Shown here: positions 28,353 to 38,142 of the stretch, one piece after another
How positions within the stretch are numbered: the stretch's first letter is position 1
Layout of the letters: each line of letters begins with the position of its first letter
Origin: an uncultured Schlesneria sp.
GTDB taxonomy: Bacteria > Planctomycetota > Planctomycetia > Planctomycetales > Planctomycetaceae
Assembly: GCA_903871875.1 (NCBI GenBank)
Contig: CAIQIR010000121.1
Span: forward strand, 1-58,197
DNA length: 58,197 nt
Direction: 5' to 3'
Position numbers and translations under genes: made by a program
Notes under the pieces: generated by a model
What the model was told of the DNA's origin: nothing
Databases searched by the model: none
What the model saw: the letters and a program-made list of their open reading frames with translations, nothing else

Positions 28353-29099
28353 ATGTCAGTATTTGGTCTCGCGATCGTCGACGATTCAAAAGATCTCGCG
28401 ATGAATGTGGTTCGGCAAATTGCGAAGAAGCTGCTCACGGTATGTTTGCCGCGTGAGAAGTTTCTCGTGCGCGGGCCGCGTTCATCTGGTCGAAAGCCCT
28501 GCTTGGCGTTGACCTTTGATGATGGTCCGCATCCAGAACACACAGCGCGGTTATTGGATCGACTGGACGACCTTGGTCTTAAAGGGACGTTCTTTGTGAT
28601 TGGTCGCCATGCCGCAGAATATCCCGAACTGATCCGACGCATGGCGGCGACCGGGCACGAAGTCGCCAACCACACCTATACACATTCGGATCCCGGGCAG
28701 ACATCCGCGAGCAGGTTTCTTGACGAAATTCGCCGCACCGATGAACTGCTCTCGGAGATAACCGGTCGCGCCGCTTCGACGGTCCGTCCCCCCAAGGGTG
28801 AATTGAGTTGGCCCAAGCTTCGTGGGCTTTGGAACCGTCGTCAGGCGGTTGCACTTTGGAACGTGGATCCCAAAGATTTTCGAATGAAAAGTTCTGAAGA
28901 GATTGTCCAGTGGTGCCACGCCTATACCCCTCGCGACGGTGACATTGTCCTGATGCATGACAATCACCCTTACGCGATTCGCGCGGTGGAAGCGCTGGCT
29001 GCGAACGGAGTGTTCGAGCGATTTCAAACAACGACGATCAGCCGATGGCTAAAACGATCGACCGAGAGTACCGCAAAAGACTTTCTTCCGACAAATTGA
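28353..29099 (+). CDS. Polysaccharide deacetylase (NodB homology domain)
   Basis: A carbohydrate esterase 4 type enzyme of 248 residues. Motif 1 is LTFDDGPHP (catalytic and metal Asp), motif 2 NHTYTH (metal His pair), motif 3 RPPKG, where the family usually has RPPyG, and the late motif is DIVLMHDNHP. It would remove N-acetyl groups from a glycan. The N-terminus before the domain (about 45 residues) has no clear signal peptide. Within the glycan cluster it probably modifies the polymer or a lipid-linked intermediate (inference). Confidence 0.9.
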   Translation: MSVFGLAIVDDSKDLAMNVVRQIAKKLLTVCLPREKFLVRGPRSSGRKPCLALTFDDGPHPEHTARLLDRLDDLGLKGTFFVIGRHAAEYPELIRRMAATGHEVANHTYTHSDPGQTSASRFLDEIRRTDELLSEITGRAASTVRPPKGELSWPKLRGLWNRRQAVALWNVDPKDFRMKSSEEIVQWCHAYTPRDGDIVLMHDNHPYAIRAVEALAANGVFERFQTTTISRWLKRSTESTAKDFLPTN

Positions 29100-29192
29100 C
29101 GACTAGCAATACCGAGAACGGCTTTTGGCGGAACACGCAATTAGTGGGGATTTACAGCTTCTTCGACCGCACGAACCGAACGTAACTTGAAC

Positions 29193-30725
29193 ATGAGCAC
29201 CGCCGCCGAACATTCCCTCGCATTCGCTCCGGCCGTCCCGATCGGACGATCGCCTCGCTTGCTACTTGTCGCTTACAACTTTCCACCTGTCGGCGGGGCA
29301 GGGGTGCAGCGGCCCGTCAAATGGGTCAAGAATCTTCGTCAATTTGGCTGGGACGTGACGGTACTCACGACCGAGAATCCTTCGGTCCCCGCTCGGGATG
29401 AAAGCCTGCTGGCGGATATTCCGGATGATGTGCTTGTGATACGGGCTCGTACCTGGGAGCCCGACTATCAGACCAAACAAGGATTGGTGGCATCGTCGAA
29501 TTCCCAATCGCTAAGCATTGTCTCGAGAATCGGTTCGGCCCTGAAAGGAGTGGTCAAACAAGCGGTAAAATTCTCTCTGCAGCCTGATCCGCAAGTTTTG
29601 TGGGTTCCGAATGCGGTGCAGGCAGGCCGACGAATTCTGCGGGAATTATCTCATGATGCAATTTTGGTGACGGCTCCTGCTTATTCCAGCTTTTTCATCG
29701 GGACATCACTGAAGCGGCAGTTTGGTTTGCCACTCGTGCTCGACTTCCGCGATGAATGGGATCTGAGCGGACGTTATCTCGAGAACGCTCAACGCGATCC
29801 GTTCTCGCAATTCGTTCAGGATCGCATGCAACGATATGTGTTGAAGCGAGCCGACGCTGTCGTCGCCACGACCAAGGCCAGTACGGCGAACCTCGCCGAG
29901 AAACTGGCTCGATTGAAGAAAAACGAAACTCGCGCGACGACAATCTATAACGGATTTGACGCGGACGAATTTGGCTCGAAGCATAACCTTGGATCAGACT
30001 TAACGATCGATGAACGGGTTCCTACCAATCAACAGCACCGCCCGGCACTCGCGAAGTCAACACAACCCCTGTTGTGCCATTCGCCAGTCGGAGAAGGGGC
30101 AATTGGAGTGAGCCATCTCCCTAGTCAGACAACCTTTCGCTTGCTCTACACGGGAACGCTCTGGAATCTCACAACGATTGAGCCGTTGATTTCTGCAATT
30201 CTGCGATTGAACGACAAACAACCCGAACTGGTGTCCAAGCTGGAGCTTGTATGCGTGGGCCGAAAAACGGCAGAACAGACGGCAATTCTTGAGCGAGTGC
30301 GGTCTACTGGCTGTCGCCTGGAATTGGTCGACTACTGTGATCACGCGAAAGTACTCGATTGGCTTCGATCGACGAATGCCGTCTGTCTGTTACTGAGCGA
30401 TGTTGCGGGTGCCGAACGCGTCGTGCCGGCAAAATTGTTCGAATATCTGGCCAATCGCAAAGAGATGTTGGCCATCGTGCCGTCCGGTGAAACGGCGGAC
30501 ATCGTTCGGAGTTTCTATCCCGAGGGACCGATTGAGCCGAAGAATGTCGATGGGATCGTCGACTGGCTGAGATACCGACTGGCGGGTGAAGGCATAGCAA
30601 CCACAGATTGTCTGGCAACCGCAGACATCCACGAATATAGCCGGACCACACAGACACGTCGGTTGGCCGAATTATTGACGGAACTGATTCAGGAACGTTA
30701 TTCCCAGCGGAGGGACGCGCGATGA
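29193..30725 (+). CDS. Glycosyltransferase, GT4-like
   Basis: A 510-residue GT-B protein. The N-terminal domain has LLVAYNFPPVGGAGVQRPVKW and HDAILVTAPAYSSFF. The middle has LVLDFRDEWDL, ADAVVATTKAST and TIYNGFDADEF, typical of GT4-type enzymes of surface glycan loci. About 50 low-complexity residues separate the two lobes (after FGSKHN). The donor lobe has FRLLYTGTLW and VVPAKLFEYLANRKEML. The ATG at 29193 is preferred over a TTG at 29187. Its TGA overlaps the ATG of the next gene (ATGA), so translation is coupled. Confidence 0.87.
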   Translation: MSTAAEHSLAFAPAVPIGRSPRLLLVAYNFPPVGGAGVQRPVKWVKNLRQFGWDVTVLTTENPSVPARDESLLADIPDDVLVIRARTWEPDYQTKQGLVASSNSQSLSIVSRIGSALKGVVKQAVKFSLQPDPQVLWVPNAVQAGRRILRELSHDAILVTAPAYSSFFIGTSLKRQFGLPLVLDFRDEWDLSGRYLENAQRDPFSQFVQDRMQRYVLKRADAVVATTKASTANLAEKLARLKKNETRATTIYNGFDADEFGSKHNLGSDLTIDERVPTNQQHRPALAKSTQPLLCHSPVGEGAIGVSHLPSQTTFRLLYTGTLWNLTTIEPLISAILRLNDKQPELVSKLELVCVGRKTAEQTAILERVRSTGCRLELVDYCDHAKVLDWLRSTNAVCLLLSDVAGAERVVPAKLFEYLANRKEMLAIVPSGETADIVRSFYPEGPIEPKNVDGIVDWLRYRLAGEGIATTDCLATADIHEYSRTTQTRRLAELLTELIQERYSQRRDAR

Positions 30726-31864
30726 TCATCGCCCTGCAATTGGTGCTTGGTCTGAGTCTTTTGGGGCTGGGATATATCTTCGTCGGCTATCCACTACTGA
30801 TCTGGACCTGTGCCCAACGCAAGCCTTGGGTTCTCGTCAGACAAAATGTGCCTCGAACATTGTCGATCGTAATCGTCGCACACAACGAAGCGAAAAACTT
30901 GCCACGGAAACTGGCCAGTCTGCTGGCCTGCGCGAAGTCGGAATGGATCGAAGAAATCTTGATCGGGTCGGATGGTTCCACCGACGAAACGGTCAAGGTC
31001 GTGCGATCGTTCGCCGACGCTCGAGTGCGAGTGGCCGAATTTCTTGAGCGACGCGGCAAACCGGCCGTACTGAATGATCTTGTTCCCCAATGTTTGGGCG
31101 AACTCGTTTTATTAGCCGATGCTCGGCAAGAATTTGACGTCAATTGCCTGGAACGATTGATGGAAAATTTCGCTGATCCTCAGGTGGGCGTCGTTTCGGG
31201 AGAACTCGTTCTTCGCAGTCAACCGGGCGAGACCACGGCCGCTCAAGGAATTGGCTTTTATTGGAAATATGAAAAGTTCATTCGCAAGTGTGAGAGCCGT
31301 TTTCGCGGAGTACCCGGTGCGACGGGGGCTTGTTATGTGATTCGGAAATCCTTGTTTCGACCAATCCCCGAACAGACGATTCTGGACGATGTGGCGATTC
31401 CGTTGCAGGCGGTGGCTCAAGGATATCACTGTCTGTTTGAGCCCCGCGCCGTGATCTATGACGCTCCTTCCCGATCCCCTCGACAAGAGTCTGTTCGGAA
31501 ACGAAGAACCATCTCGGGGGCAGTCCAACTCGTCCAGCTCTTCCCGCAGTGGATCTGGCCGACCAGCAACCCGCTTTGGCTGGAGTTCGTGTCCCATAAG
31601 TTACTCAGATTGGTCTCGCCCTTGCTGTTGCTGACGGCACTGCTAACGAATCTGGCGCTCGTTTCTTATCCCTTCTATCGATTGTTGTTTCTGGCGCAGT
31701 TGATCTTCTACGGCGCCGCTCTGGCTGGCTGGTTCTGCCAATATATTGGCCGTCGAGCAGCCTGCTGTGGTCCGGCTTTGATGTTTGTCACGCTGAATAT
31801 GACGACCATCATGGCCTTATGGGATGCGCTGCGATCTCGCTATCGTGTGACTTGGCAGAAATAG
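30722..31864 (+). CDS. Glycosyltransferase, GT2 family, membrane-bound
   Basis: A GT-A fold inverting enzyme of 380 residues, with an N-terminal membrane segment (about 3-25) and three hydrophobic segments at the C-terminus (about 295-365). Motifs are IVIVAHNEAKNLPRKL, IGSDGSTDETV, LLADARQEFD (the DxD region), GVVSGELV, GATGACYVIR, ILDDVAIPLQ and RKRRTISGAVQL, as in processive or hyaluronan/chitin-synthase-like GT2 enzymes. It may polymerise or export a sugar chain at the membrane (inference). Coupled to the preceding glycosyltransferase by a 4-base overlap. Confidence 0.9.
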   Translation: MIIALQLVLGLSLLGLGYIFVGYPLLIWTCAQRKPWVLVRQNVPRTLSIVIVAHNEAKNLPRKLASLLACAKSEWIEEILIGSDGSTDETVKVVRSFADARVRVAEFLERRGKPAVLNDLVPQCLGELVLLADARQEFDVNCLERLMENFADPQVGVVSGELVLRSQPGETTAAQGIGFYWKYEKFIRKCESRFRGVPGATGACYVIRKSLFRPIPEQTILDDVAIPLQAVAQGYHCLFEPRAVIYDAPSRSPRQESVRKRRTISGAVQLVQLFPQWIWPTSNPLWLEFVSHKLLRLVSPLLLLTALLTNLALVSYPFYRLLFLAQLIFYGAALAGWFCQYIGRRAACCGPALMFVTLNMTTIMALWDALRSRYRVTWQK

Positions 31865-31929
31865 TCTTGTGCGTGCGAGTTCAATCACATCGGAATTTGA
31901 GAGCAGGTTCTTAACGGTCGGAGTGGGTC

Positions 31930-33117
31930 GTGTTCTTGATCGTCATCACCATCGTTCTCGTCCTGACCGGGTTACTCGGCCGTGTTTTGTGGAGCCGGCT
32001 TTGTGAACGCGGGTTGGATCGATGGGTACCGGCATCTCTATTTCCAGTCGAACCGGTGCCGCCCGTTGCTGGGATGGACGTTCCCGTCGACGTGTTCATC
32101 GCTGTTTGTGACCACTATGAACCGGAATGGGGCAGTCCTTCGGTCGAGACGGCGCTGGCTCGAGTCCAACGTTGGCACGATGAATATCCTCGATTGCTGG
32201 GTGAGTTCGCCGATTCCGACGGTCGTCCGCCGCGGCATACCTTTTTCTTTCCGCAGGACCAATATCGACCAGAATACATCGACGTACTCGCTCGACTTTG
32301 CGAACGCGGGTATGGCGAAGTCGATATTCATTTGCATCACCACGACGATACGGCTGAGGGGTTGGAGGAGAAGCTCGATTCGTTTCGACAGACGCTGTAT
32401 CACCGACACGGAGTCTTGCGTCGCGATCCGGTGACAAACGAAATCGCCTACGGTTTCATTCATGGTAACTGGTGTTTGTGCAATTCGCGCCGTGACGGTC
32501 AATGGTGTGGTGTCGATCACGAGATCCCCGTGTTGTTGAAGACCGGCTGTTATGCCGATTTCACAATGCCGTCCGCGCCCAGTGATACGCAGACCACGAC
32601 GATTAACAGTATTTATTACGCGCAAGATCTTCCGGGACAAAGAAAATCGCATGACAAAGGGATTCGGGCTGAGGTCGGAAAGGCCGCTCCGGCAAACGGC
32701 TTGTTAATGGTCCAAGGCCCACTGGGATTTGATTGGTCGCGCAAGAAGTTTGGACTGATTCCGCGAATCGAAAACGGGGACCTGTTGGGCAACCATCCAC
32801 CGACGATTCAACGAATGAAGTTATGGTTGAATGCCGGCGTTACGGTGAAAGGTCGGCCCAATTGGCGGTTCGTCAAGTTGCATACGCACGGTTGTAAAAC
32901 CGGCAATATCGAAATGTTGCTGGGGCCACAGGCCGTCCGTTTCCATCGAGATCTGGCCGCGTTGTCACAACAGAATCTTCGATATCACTACGTTTCGGCC
33001 TGGGAGATGGCCCAGCTCATTCATCAAGCGGAACGGGGATCGGATTCGATCAATTCATCCGCTGGAATTGAGGCAGCATCTACTCTCGCCTCGTCCATAA
33101 AACTTGGATCGCAATAA
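31930..33117 (+). CDS. Membrane-anchored polysaccharide-deacetylase-like protein
   Basis: A 395-residue protein with one N-terminal membrane segment (about 1-20) and a soluble domain. The domain has [37 protein letters not shown] and [11 protein letters not shown], with many His/Asp residues placed as in NodB-like (CE4) metal sites but diverged from the classical TFDDGP form. The family is recognised only by this resemblance. It follows the GT2 gene by 65 bases and should act on the outer side of the membrane. Start is a GTG at 31930, since no ATG precedes the membrane segment. Confidence 0.65.
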   Translation: MFLIVITIVLVLTGLLGRVLWSRLCERGLDRWVPASLFPVEPVPPVAGMDVPVDVFIAVCDHYEPEWGSPSVETALARVQRWHDEYPRLLGEFADSDGRPPRHTFFFPQDQYRPEYIDVLARLCERGYGEVDIHLHHHDDTAEGLEEKLDSFRQTLYHRHGVLRRDPVTNEIAYGFIHGNWCLCNSRRDGQWCGVDHEIPVLLKTGCYADFTMPSAPSDTQTTTINSIYYAQDLPGQRKSHDKGIRAEVGKAAPANGLLMVQGPLGFDWSRKKFGLIPRIENGDLLGNHPPTIQRMKLWLNAGVTVKGRPNWRFVKLHTHGCKTGNIEMLLGPQAVRFHRDLAALSQQNLRYHYVSAWEMAQLIHQAERGSDSINSSAGIEAASTLASSIKLGSQ

Positions 33118-33338
33118 GCGAAGCCCGACCGCCAGTTCACAAGGGCAGCGTTCGCTCGGGTTCGACAACCGAAACGCACGTTCGGATCCCATTGTGAGCC
33201 CAACATTCTCGGTGCTCACTATGACACGCGCGGACGATCCCGTTACGATGGGAGTCCTCATACCGACGGGCACTCGATGCCTGTAAGAACTTGTGATCGT
33301 CGGTCCAGACGCGAATCACTCGAGCAAGAAAGAAATTC

Positions 33339-34832
33339 ATGATCGGCACGAAATGGGGATCTTTACTGAGTTTCTGGTTTATTGTTCTGGTCTGCGGTTC
33401 GACAGAGATCACTCGCGCCAACGAGGCGCTTCATGTTGGCGTGGCCGAGGAGGATATCACACCTCCCGTCGGGTTTCCGATGGCCGGTTATTACCACGAG
33501 CGATTGGCGGAAGGTGCAATTGATCCGCTTAAGGCGAAAGCGGTCGTCTTTCGCGACGGTCAGACTCAGTCGGCCATTGTGGTGTGCGACTTGATTGGGA
33601 TCGCGACCGATCTGTCACGAGCCATTCGCCAGCGAGCCGCAGAGAAAACCGGCATTCCTGCAACGAATATCATTGTTTCGGCGACGCACTCGCACACCGC
33701 GCCCGATTATATGAAGGAGCTGTATCTTCATCTGGCGGGAGAAAATCGCGATCCCTTGCGAGTTGCCGCGGTTGAGAAGCTGATCAATGGGCCGGTGGCA
33801 GCCATCGTCAAAGCTCAATCGCTTGCCAAACCCGCAAAGGTGGAAGCAGGGTCGCTCATTCAGCAAACACCGGTTTCGTTCAATCGGCGTTCAGTAATGC
33901 GCGACGGTAGCGTGCGAACCTGGGTTAGCCATGACAATCCGGATTTCGTTCGAGCCGCCGGCCCGATCGATTCTGCGATTGAGGTATTGGCCATTCGCGA
34001 TGCTGCGGGCCAGACGAGCGGGATCCTCAGTAATTTTGCTCTGCATCTCGATACGGTCGGGGGCCAGAAATGGAGTGCCGATTACCCTTACTTTATCGAG
34101 CAGACTTTGCGGAATAACTTGGGTTCCCAGGTGATCTCGATCTTTGGCACGGGTTGTTGTGGCGATATCAATCACATCAATCTCGAAAGTCGCGAACGCA
34201 ACAAGACTGACTTTATCGGTAATGCGATTGGCGATTCGATTCAAAAACAATTGGGACAACTCAAATCGATTGAACAAACCAATTTGGTCGTGAAATCAAC
34301 CGTCGCGCATTTGCCACTGCAGGATGCGACGAAAGAAGAGGTCGGGCAGGCAATTCAGATCCTGCAAGCCGCCGGGCGCAAGGAGAAGGTCGACTTTTTA
34401 GAGCACGTCACGTCTTACAAGAAACTGATGCTCGATGAATTTCGGCATCGTGAACCCCATGCGAATACGATCGAATACATCACGTGGGGACTCAGCCGTT
34501 CACTGGCTGGCGTCGGCGATACAATTCCCGTGGACGTCCAGGTCATTGCAATTGGTCGCGACCTGGCTGTCGTCTCTTTGCCTGGTGAGGTCTTTGTCGA
34601 ATTGGGACTGGCGATCAAGCAGGGTTCGCCCTTCAAGACAACGATGGTGATTGAATTGTCGAATTGCGTCGAAACGATTTATGTTCCCAACCGAGCTGCC
34701 TATGCAGGGGGCAGCTATGAGGTAACAAACTCGGCACTACAACCCGGTTCGGGCGAGATTCTGGTCGAAACCGCGCTTCGTCTGCTGCGTGAAGCGGCTG
34801 CGACTCAGCTCGCTGTCCGGCCGGCCGAATAA
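33339..34832 (+). CDS. Secreted neutral/alkaline ceramidase-like protein
   Basis: A 497-residue protein with a signal peptide (LLSFWFIVLVCGSTEITRA, about 8-28). It then has the N-terminal catalytic domain of neutral/alkaline non-lysosomal ceramidase: GVAEEDITPPVGFPMAGY, ATHSHTAPDY (zinc His region) and IFGTGCCGDINH. The C-terminal immunoglobulin-like domain of full ceramidases (about 650-700 aa) is absent, as in many planctomycete homologues. Actual substrate is unknown; amide hydrolysis in the periplasm or outside is likely. It stands 221 bases after the deacetylase-like gene, and belonging to the glycan locus is uncertain. Confidence 0.85.
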   Translation: MIGTKWGSLLSFWFIVLVCGSTEITRANEALHVGVAEEDITPPVGFPMAGYYHERLAEGAIDPLKAKAVVFRDGQTQSAIVVCDLIGIATDLSRAIRQRAAEKTGIPATNIIVSATHSHTAPDYMKELYLHLAGENRDPLRVAAVEKLINGPVAAIVKAQSLAKPAKVEAGSLIQQTPVSFNRRSVMRDGSVRTWVSHDNPDFVRAAGPIDSAIEVLAIRDAAGQTSGILSNFALHLDTVGGQKWSADYPYFIEQTLRNNLGSQVISIFGTGCCGDINHINLESRERNKTDFIGNAIGDSIQKQLGQLKSIEQTNLVVKSTVAHLPLQDATKEEVGQAIQILQAAGRKEKVDFLEHVTSYKKLMLDEFRHREPHANTIEYITWGLSRSLAGVGDTIPVDVQVIAIGRDLAVVSLPGEVFVELGLAIKQGSPFKTTMVIELSNCVETIYVPNRAAYAGGSYEVTNSALQPGSGEILVETALRLLREAAATQLAVRPAE

Positions 34833-34879
34833 GAGCGGTCTCCGGACGGTCAACCTGGCGTCCAAAACGGACTCGCCAA

Positions 34880-35983
34880 CTATTCGTTCATTTTGACGCC
34901 GGATGCGACGTAGTTTTGTCCGAACCGATTGGCGAGAAACGCTGGGAACTCGACTTGTTCCTGACGGACAAAACCGGTGTTCGGTAAGTGTCCGCCGATA
35001 TGCAGATCGAGGACCGCGCAAATTGCCGCCGCTGTCGTGATTTGAATGGCGCTCCAGACTTCGTCCCCCTGGGTTTGGTGATAAACTTTCCTCGCGTCCC
35101 ACAGCTGGACCATCTGCCCATCGCGTTGACCTGTTGCCGTACAAAACACGACGACCACGTCTTGCAGCGTTCGTGGCAACGCATTCTCGAGAATTTCTTT
35201 CAACAATTGTCTGCGTTCTCGCAGGCGAAGTTCGTCGAGCAGGAATAGCATGCGGTCACGGTGGCCGATATAGCGTACCGTTTTGTAGTTCAGTTCTCGC
35301 ACGCGCCCCTGGAATGTTTCACACAAAGTTCCCAAGCCGCCCGACGTCGAAAACGCTTCGTATTCGACACCGTCGATCGAAAGATGTTCCAAGCCTTCGA
35401 GCGGCCAGCAGTCCTGGCGATGTCCTTGATGAATCACGTCACAAGGATTGCAGTATTCATTGATCAATCCATCGGTCGACCAGGTCAGGTTGTATTTGAG
35501 CGAGTTCGTTGGAAACTCGGGCAAGGCTCCCACGCGCAGCAACAATGAATCGAGTGATTCAAATTTCTGTGCCAGATGATTGGCCACGATCCCCACGAAT
35601 CCCGGTGCCAATCCACATTGAGGCATGAAGATTTGCCCCGGCTTGGCCGAGGCCGCCAGTGACCGAACGGCGGTCGTCGTGGCCACGTCTTCGGTCAGAT
35701 CGAAATAGCTGATGCCGGCCGCCAAGGCCACGCGAGCCACCGCCGGATTCAGGCTGAAGGTTAATGCCGAAATCACCGCCTTCACGCCCGACATGGCCGA
35801 CAGCAATTGAGCTTCGTTCGAGGCGTCCAGAACGACTGTTTCTACGCCAAACTTCGCGTTCAACCGACGGAGCGCCTCCGCGTCGGAATCGGCCACGCGA
35901 ACGACGTAATCGCCAGATCGCATCAAGAGCGTGGCAATCATACGTCCAATCGTTCCTGCTCCCAGCAGCAAAACGTTCGTCAT
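34880..35983 (-). CDS. Saccharopine dehydrogenase family oxidoreductase
   Basis: A 367-residue protein with an N-terminal Rossmann fold, LLLGAGTIGRMIA, and family segments VVLDASNE, VISALTFSLNP, YFDLTED and MPQCGLAPGFVGI, followed by the alpha/beta saccharopine-dehydrogenase C-domain (LSIDGVEYEAFSTSGGLGTL). Related enzymes act in lysine metabolism or on carboxyspermidine. The substrate cannot be told apart by eye here. Single gene, convergent with the ceramidase-like gene. Confidence 0.87.
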   Translation of the reverse strand: MTNVLLLGAGTIGRMIATLLMRSGDYVVRVADSDAEALRRLNAKFGVETVVLDASNEAQLLSAMSGVKAVISALTFSLNPAVARVALAAGISYFDLTEDVATTTAVRSLAASAKPGQIFMPQCGLAPGFVGIVANHLAQKFESLDSLLLRVGALPEFPTNSLKYNLTWSTDGLINEYCNPCDVIHQGHRQDCWPLEGLEHLSIDGVEYEAFSTSGGLGTLCETFQGRVRELNYKTVRYIGHRDRMLFLLDELRLRERRQLLKEILENALPRTLQDVVVVFCTATGQRDGQMVQLWDARKVYHQTQGDEVWSAIQITTAAAICAVLDLHIGGHLPNTGFVRQEQVEFPAFLANRFGQNYVASGVKMNE

Positions 35984-36114
35984 GAGGATACCTCGTCAGC
36001 TGATGACGGATGCAACTCGAACGGATTTCATCCAACCGATCACATCTTATGGCATGAGCCTTCGATTCCCCAAGTGAGATTTGGCGCTTCGGTAGAGGTA
36101 CGTCCGAACACGGG

Positions 36115-36624
36115 CTATCGGCGGACGATCGGCGGTGCGAGAAATACCCGTGACGCAAGCACATTTTTGATCGCCTGCTCAAATTGTAGGATCAGCCCGG
36201 CTTCGTCCGGAGGGTATTGGCGAGTCAATTCGCCGTGACACAGGCCGTCGCTCAGTTCTTCGAGTTCTCTCCGAACGCGAACGCGAAATGCGTCAAGTTC
36301 CTCCGCTGACAAATCCCGACGCAACAAGATCGAAGCGGACATGGACGGCCGCTCTGGGCAGACTTGGTCTTTTTGCCGATCCATCATCGCCAGGGTGTGG
36401 CCGCCCGTTCGAAACAACTTTCCGTCGACAAACGCTCGCCGCAAGCGCCCCAGTTCATCAAACCGGTACATGGGATCATCGCCTAGATAGACGAACAACC
36501 AACCCAGGGAATTGAATCCCAAGACCACCGGCTGTTGTTCGGCCGGGTATCGAAATTCGATTCGCTTGACCAGCGAGACCGCTTCCTTCATCAGATCTTC
36601 TTGGTCATTTTCATCGCGACGCAT
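36115..36624 (-). CDS. Conserved-looking hypothetical protein
   Basis: A 169-residue soluble protein; I do not recognise the family. It begins with a charged Asp/Glu-rich stretch, contains LGFNSLGWLFVYLGDDPMYRFDEL, and ends in a helical C-terminal half (ELDAFRVRVRRELEELSDG). No signal peptide or membrane segment. It lies 43 bases downstream of where the next upstream gene region (metal permease stop at 36668) ends, on the same strand, so it may be co-transcribed with it. Confidence 0.6.
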   Translation of the reverse strand: MRRDENDQEDLMKEAVSLVKRIEFRYPAEQQPVVLGFNSLGWLFVYLGDDPMYRFDELGRLRRAFVDGKLFRTGGHTLAMMDRQKDQVCPERPSMSASILLRRDLSAEELDAFRVRVRRELEELSDGLCHGELTRQYPPDEAGLILQFEQAIKNVLASRVFLAPPIVRR

Positions 36625-36667
36625 CGGCGGTTGCTTCCTTGGATTAGCGGTGGTCCTTCCTTGATCC

Positions 36668-38029
36668 TTATCCGTGTGGGCTAACAGGTACTGACCGAGA
36701 TTTGTCGTGTCTCAGCAAAGCTTCCAATTGCTCGATCAGTCCCGGTTCCAGCACATGTTCGATCAAATCGGCTTCGCGGTCGACGCGGCTGGGTGCCACA
36801 TCGGCGAAATGAATCAGATAGAGTTCCCACAAGCGGTGATTGCGCACTGCGCGAGCGGCTAGTCGAACGCCCAATTGCGTCAACCGATAGTGGTCTTCCG
36901 AATCTCGCCGTAACCAACCTTCGTTTACGGCCGAGCGTAACAGGGTGGCCACTCGTCCGGCCGACCAGCTTCGAACGGCGATCAACGATTCGCAGGTGAT
37001 GGAATAGGGTGTCAAATCGGGAACTTCACGCTCTGCCGACAGGCTGATTAATTGATCCAGGGACAGGCTGCGTTCCAACTGTTCATAGCACGCTCGCAGC
37101 AAATCCAGTTGCCCTTTTCGACGGCTGTCGATTTGGTGCCTGTGCAGTTGCCAGACCGTCCCACGTTGTCGGCCGAATAAAAAACTGACGACGAACATGA
37201 ATGAACCCGTCAGCACAATCACTGGTCCCGCGGCCAGGTCTTTGATGCCGGCACTCAGAAGAACGCCAATCGAAGCGCTCAATCCGCCAATCGCACTGGC
37301 GATCAGCACCATCGGACCAAGACGATCGCTCCAGAATCGAGCCGCCGTGGGAGGAATGATCAGCAGTGCCACGACCAGCAACAGGCCGACGCTTTGCATG
37401 CCGATGACCGTTACCCCGACCACAAGAGTTGTCAGCAGCAAATCAAGTCGCTTGGCCGGCCAGCCCACCGTAGCGGCGTATTCCTCGTCGAAACAAAGGA
37501 CGGCAAACTCTTTGAACAGCGCGAAACAAACGCACAGGACGACCACACTGGCAATTGCGATCAAATTGACGTCGGCGAGGGTCATGGCCGCCGTCTTGCC
37601 AAAAATAAAGTGATTCAGTCCGGCGGCGCTTCCGGCATTCATGCTTTGAATAATCGTCAGCAGGACAATTCCCGCACCGAAGAAGAGACTCAGCACGATG
37701 CCCAGCGCCGCGTCTTCTTTGATCAATCGCGTTCGCTGAATCAGATTTGTCACCACGACGCCACAGGCCGCCGAAATCGAAGCTCCCGTCAGCAGCCACG
37801 GCAACGACTTACCTTGGCCCGGATAATACGCCTCGACCACCAGGTACGCGATCCCGATGCCGGGCAGAGCCGCATGGCTGGCGACATCGCTCACCAAGGC
37901 TTTCTTGCGCAAGAGCATGAACGTGCCCACCACGCCGCCGCACATTCCCAGCAGCAAGGTCCCTAGCAACGGAATCCAGGTGTTGTAGGCGAAGTAGTCG
38001 GCCAGCAGCAGCGGACTTGGCATGTTCAT
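36668..38029 (-). CDS. Metal ABC transporter permease (ZnuB/MntB type) fused to a DtxR/MntR-like regulator
   Basis: Residues 1-290 are an ABC-3 family permease with about eight membrane segments (MCGGVVGTFMLLRKKALVSDVASHAALPG, where SHAALPG is a family signature, and LLLVVALLIIPPTAARF). The last ~140 residues are a winged helix (VATLLRSAVNEGWLRR, YRLTQLG) plus an iron-dependent-repressor dimerisation domain (HRLWELYL...EADLIEHVLEP). The His, Glu and His of the metal sites are kept. The fused protein probably imports Mn, Fe or Zn and may sense it. No ATPase or binding-protein gene lies next to it, so partners must be elsewhere. The following gene (36624) could share its transcript. Confidence 0.87.
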   Translation of the reverse strand: MNMPSPLLLADYFAYNTWIPLLGTLLLGMCGGVVGTFMLLRKKALVSDVASHAALPGIGIAYLVVEAYYPGQGKSLPWLLTGASISAACGVVVTNLIQRTRLIKEDAALGIVLSLFFGAGIVLLTIIQSMNAGSAAGLNHFIFGKTAAMTLADVNLIAIASVVVLCVCFALFKEFAVLCFDEEYAATVGWPAKRLDLLLTTLVVGVTVIGMQSVGLLLVVALLIIPPTAARFWSDRLGPMVLIASAIGGLSASIGVLLSAGIKDLAAGPVIVLTGSFMFVVSFLFGRQRGTVWQLHRHQIDSRRKGQLDLLRACYEQLERSLSLDQLISLSAEREVPDLTPYSITCESLIAVRSWSAGRVATLLRSAVNEGWLRRDSEDHYRLTQLGVRLAARAVRNHRLWELYLIHFADVAPSRVDREADLIEHVLEPGLIEQLEALLRHDKSRSVPVSPHG

Positions 38030-38142
38030 TCCCCAGCACAGGCCGAACGTGACAGGTCGTCACTGAAACAGCCACCAACCATTCGAGTTCCCACTGTACC
38101 ACAAGAGTGGGGTGTGGCGGCAATCCGACTGTGAGGGGAGCG

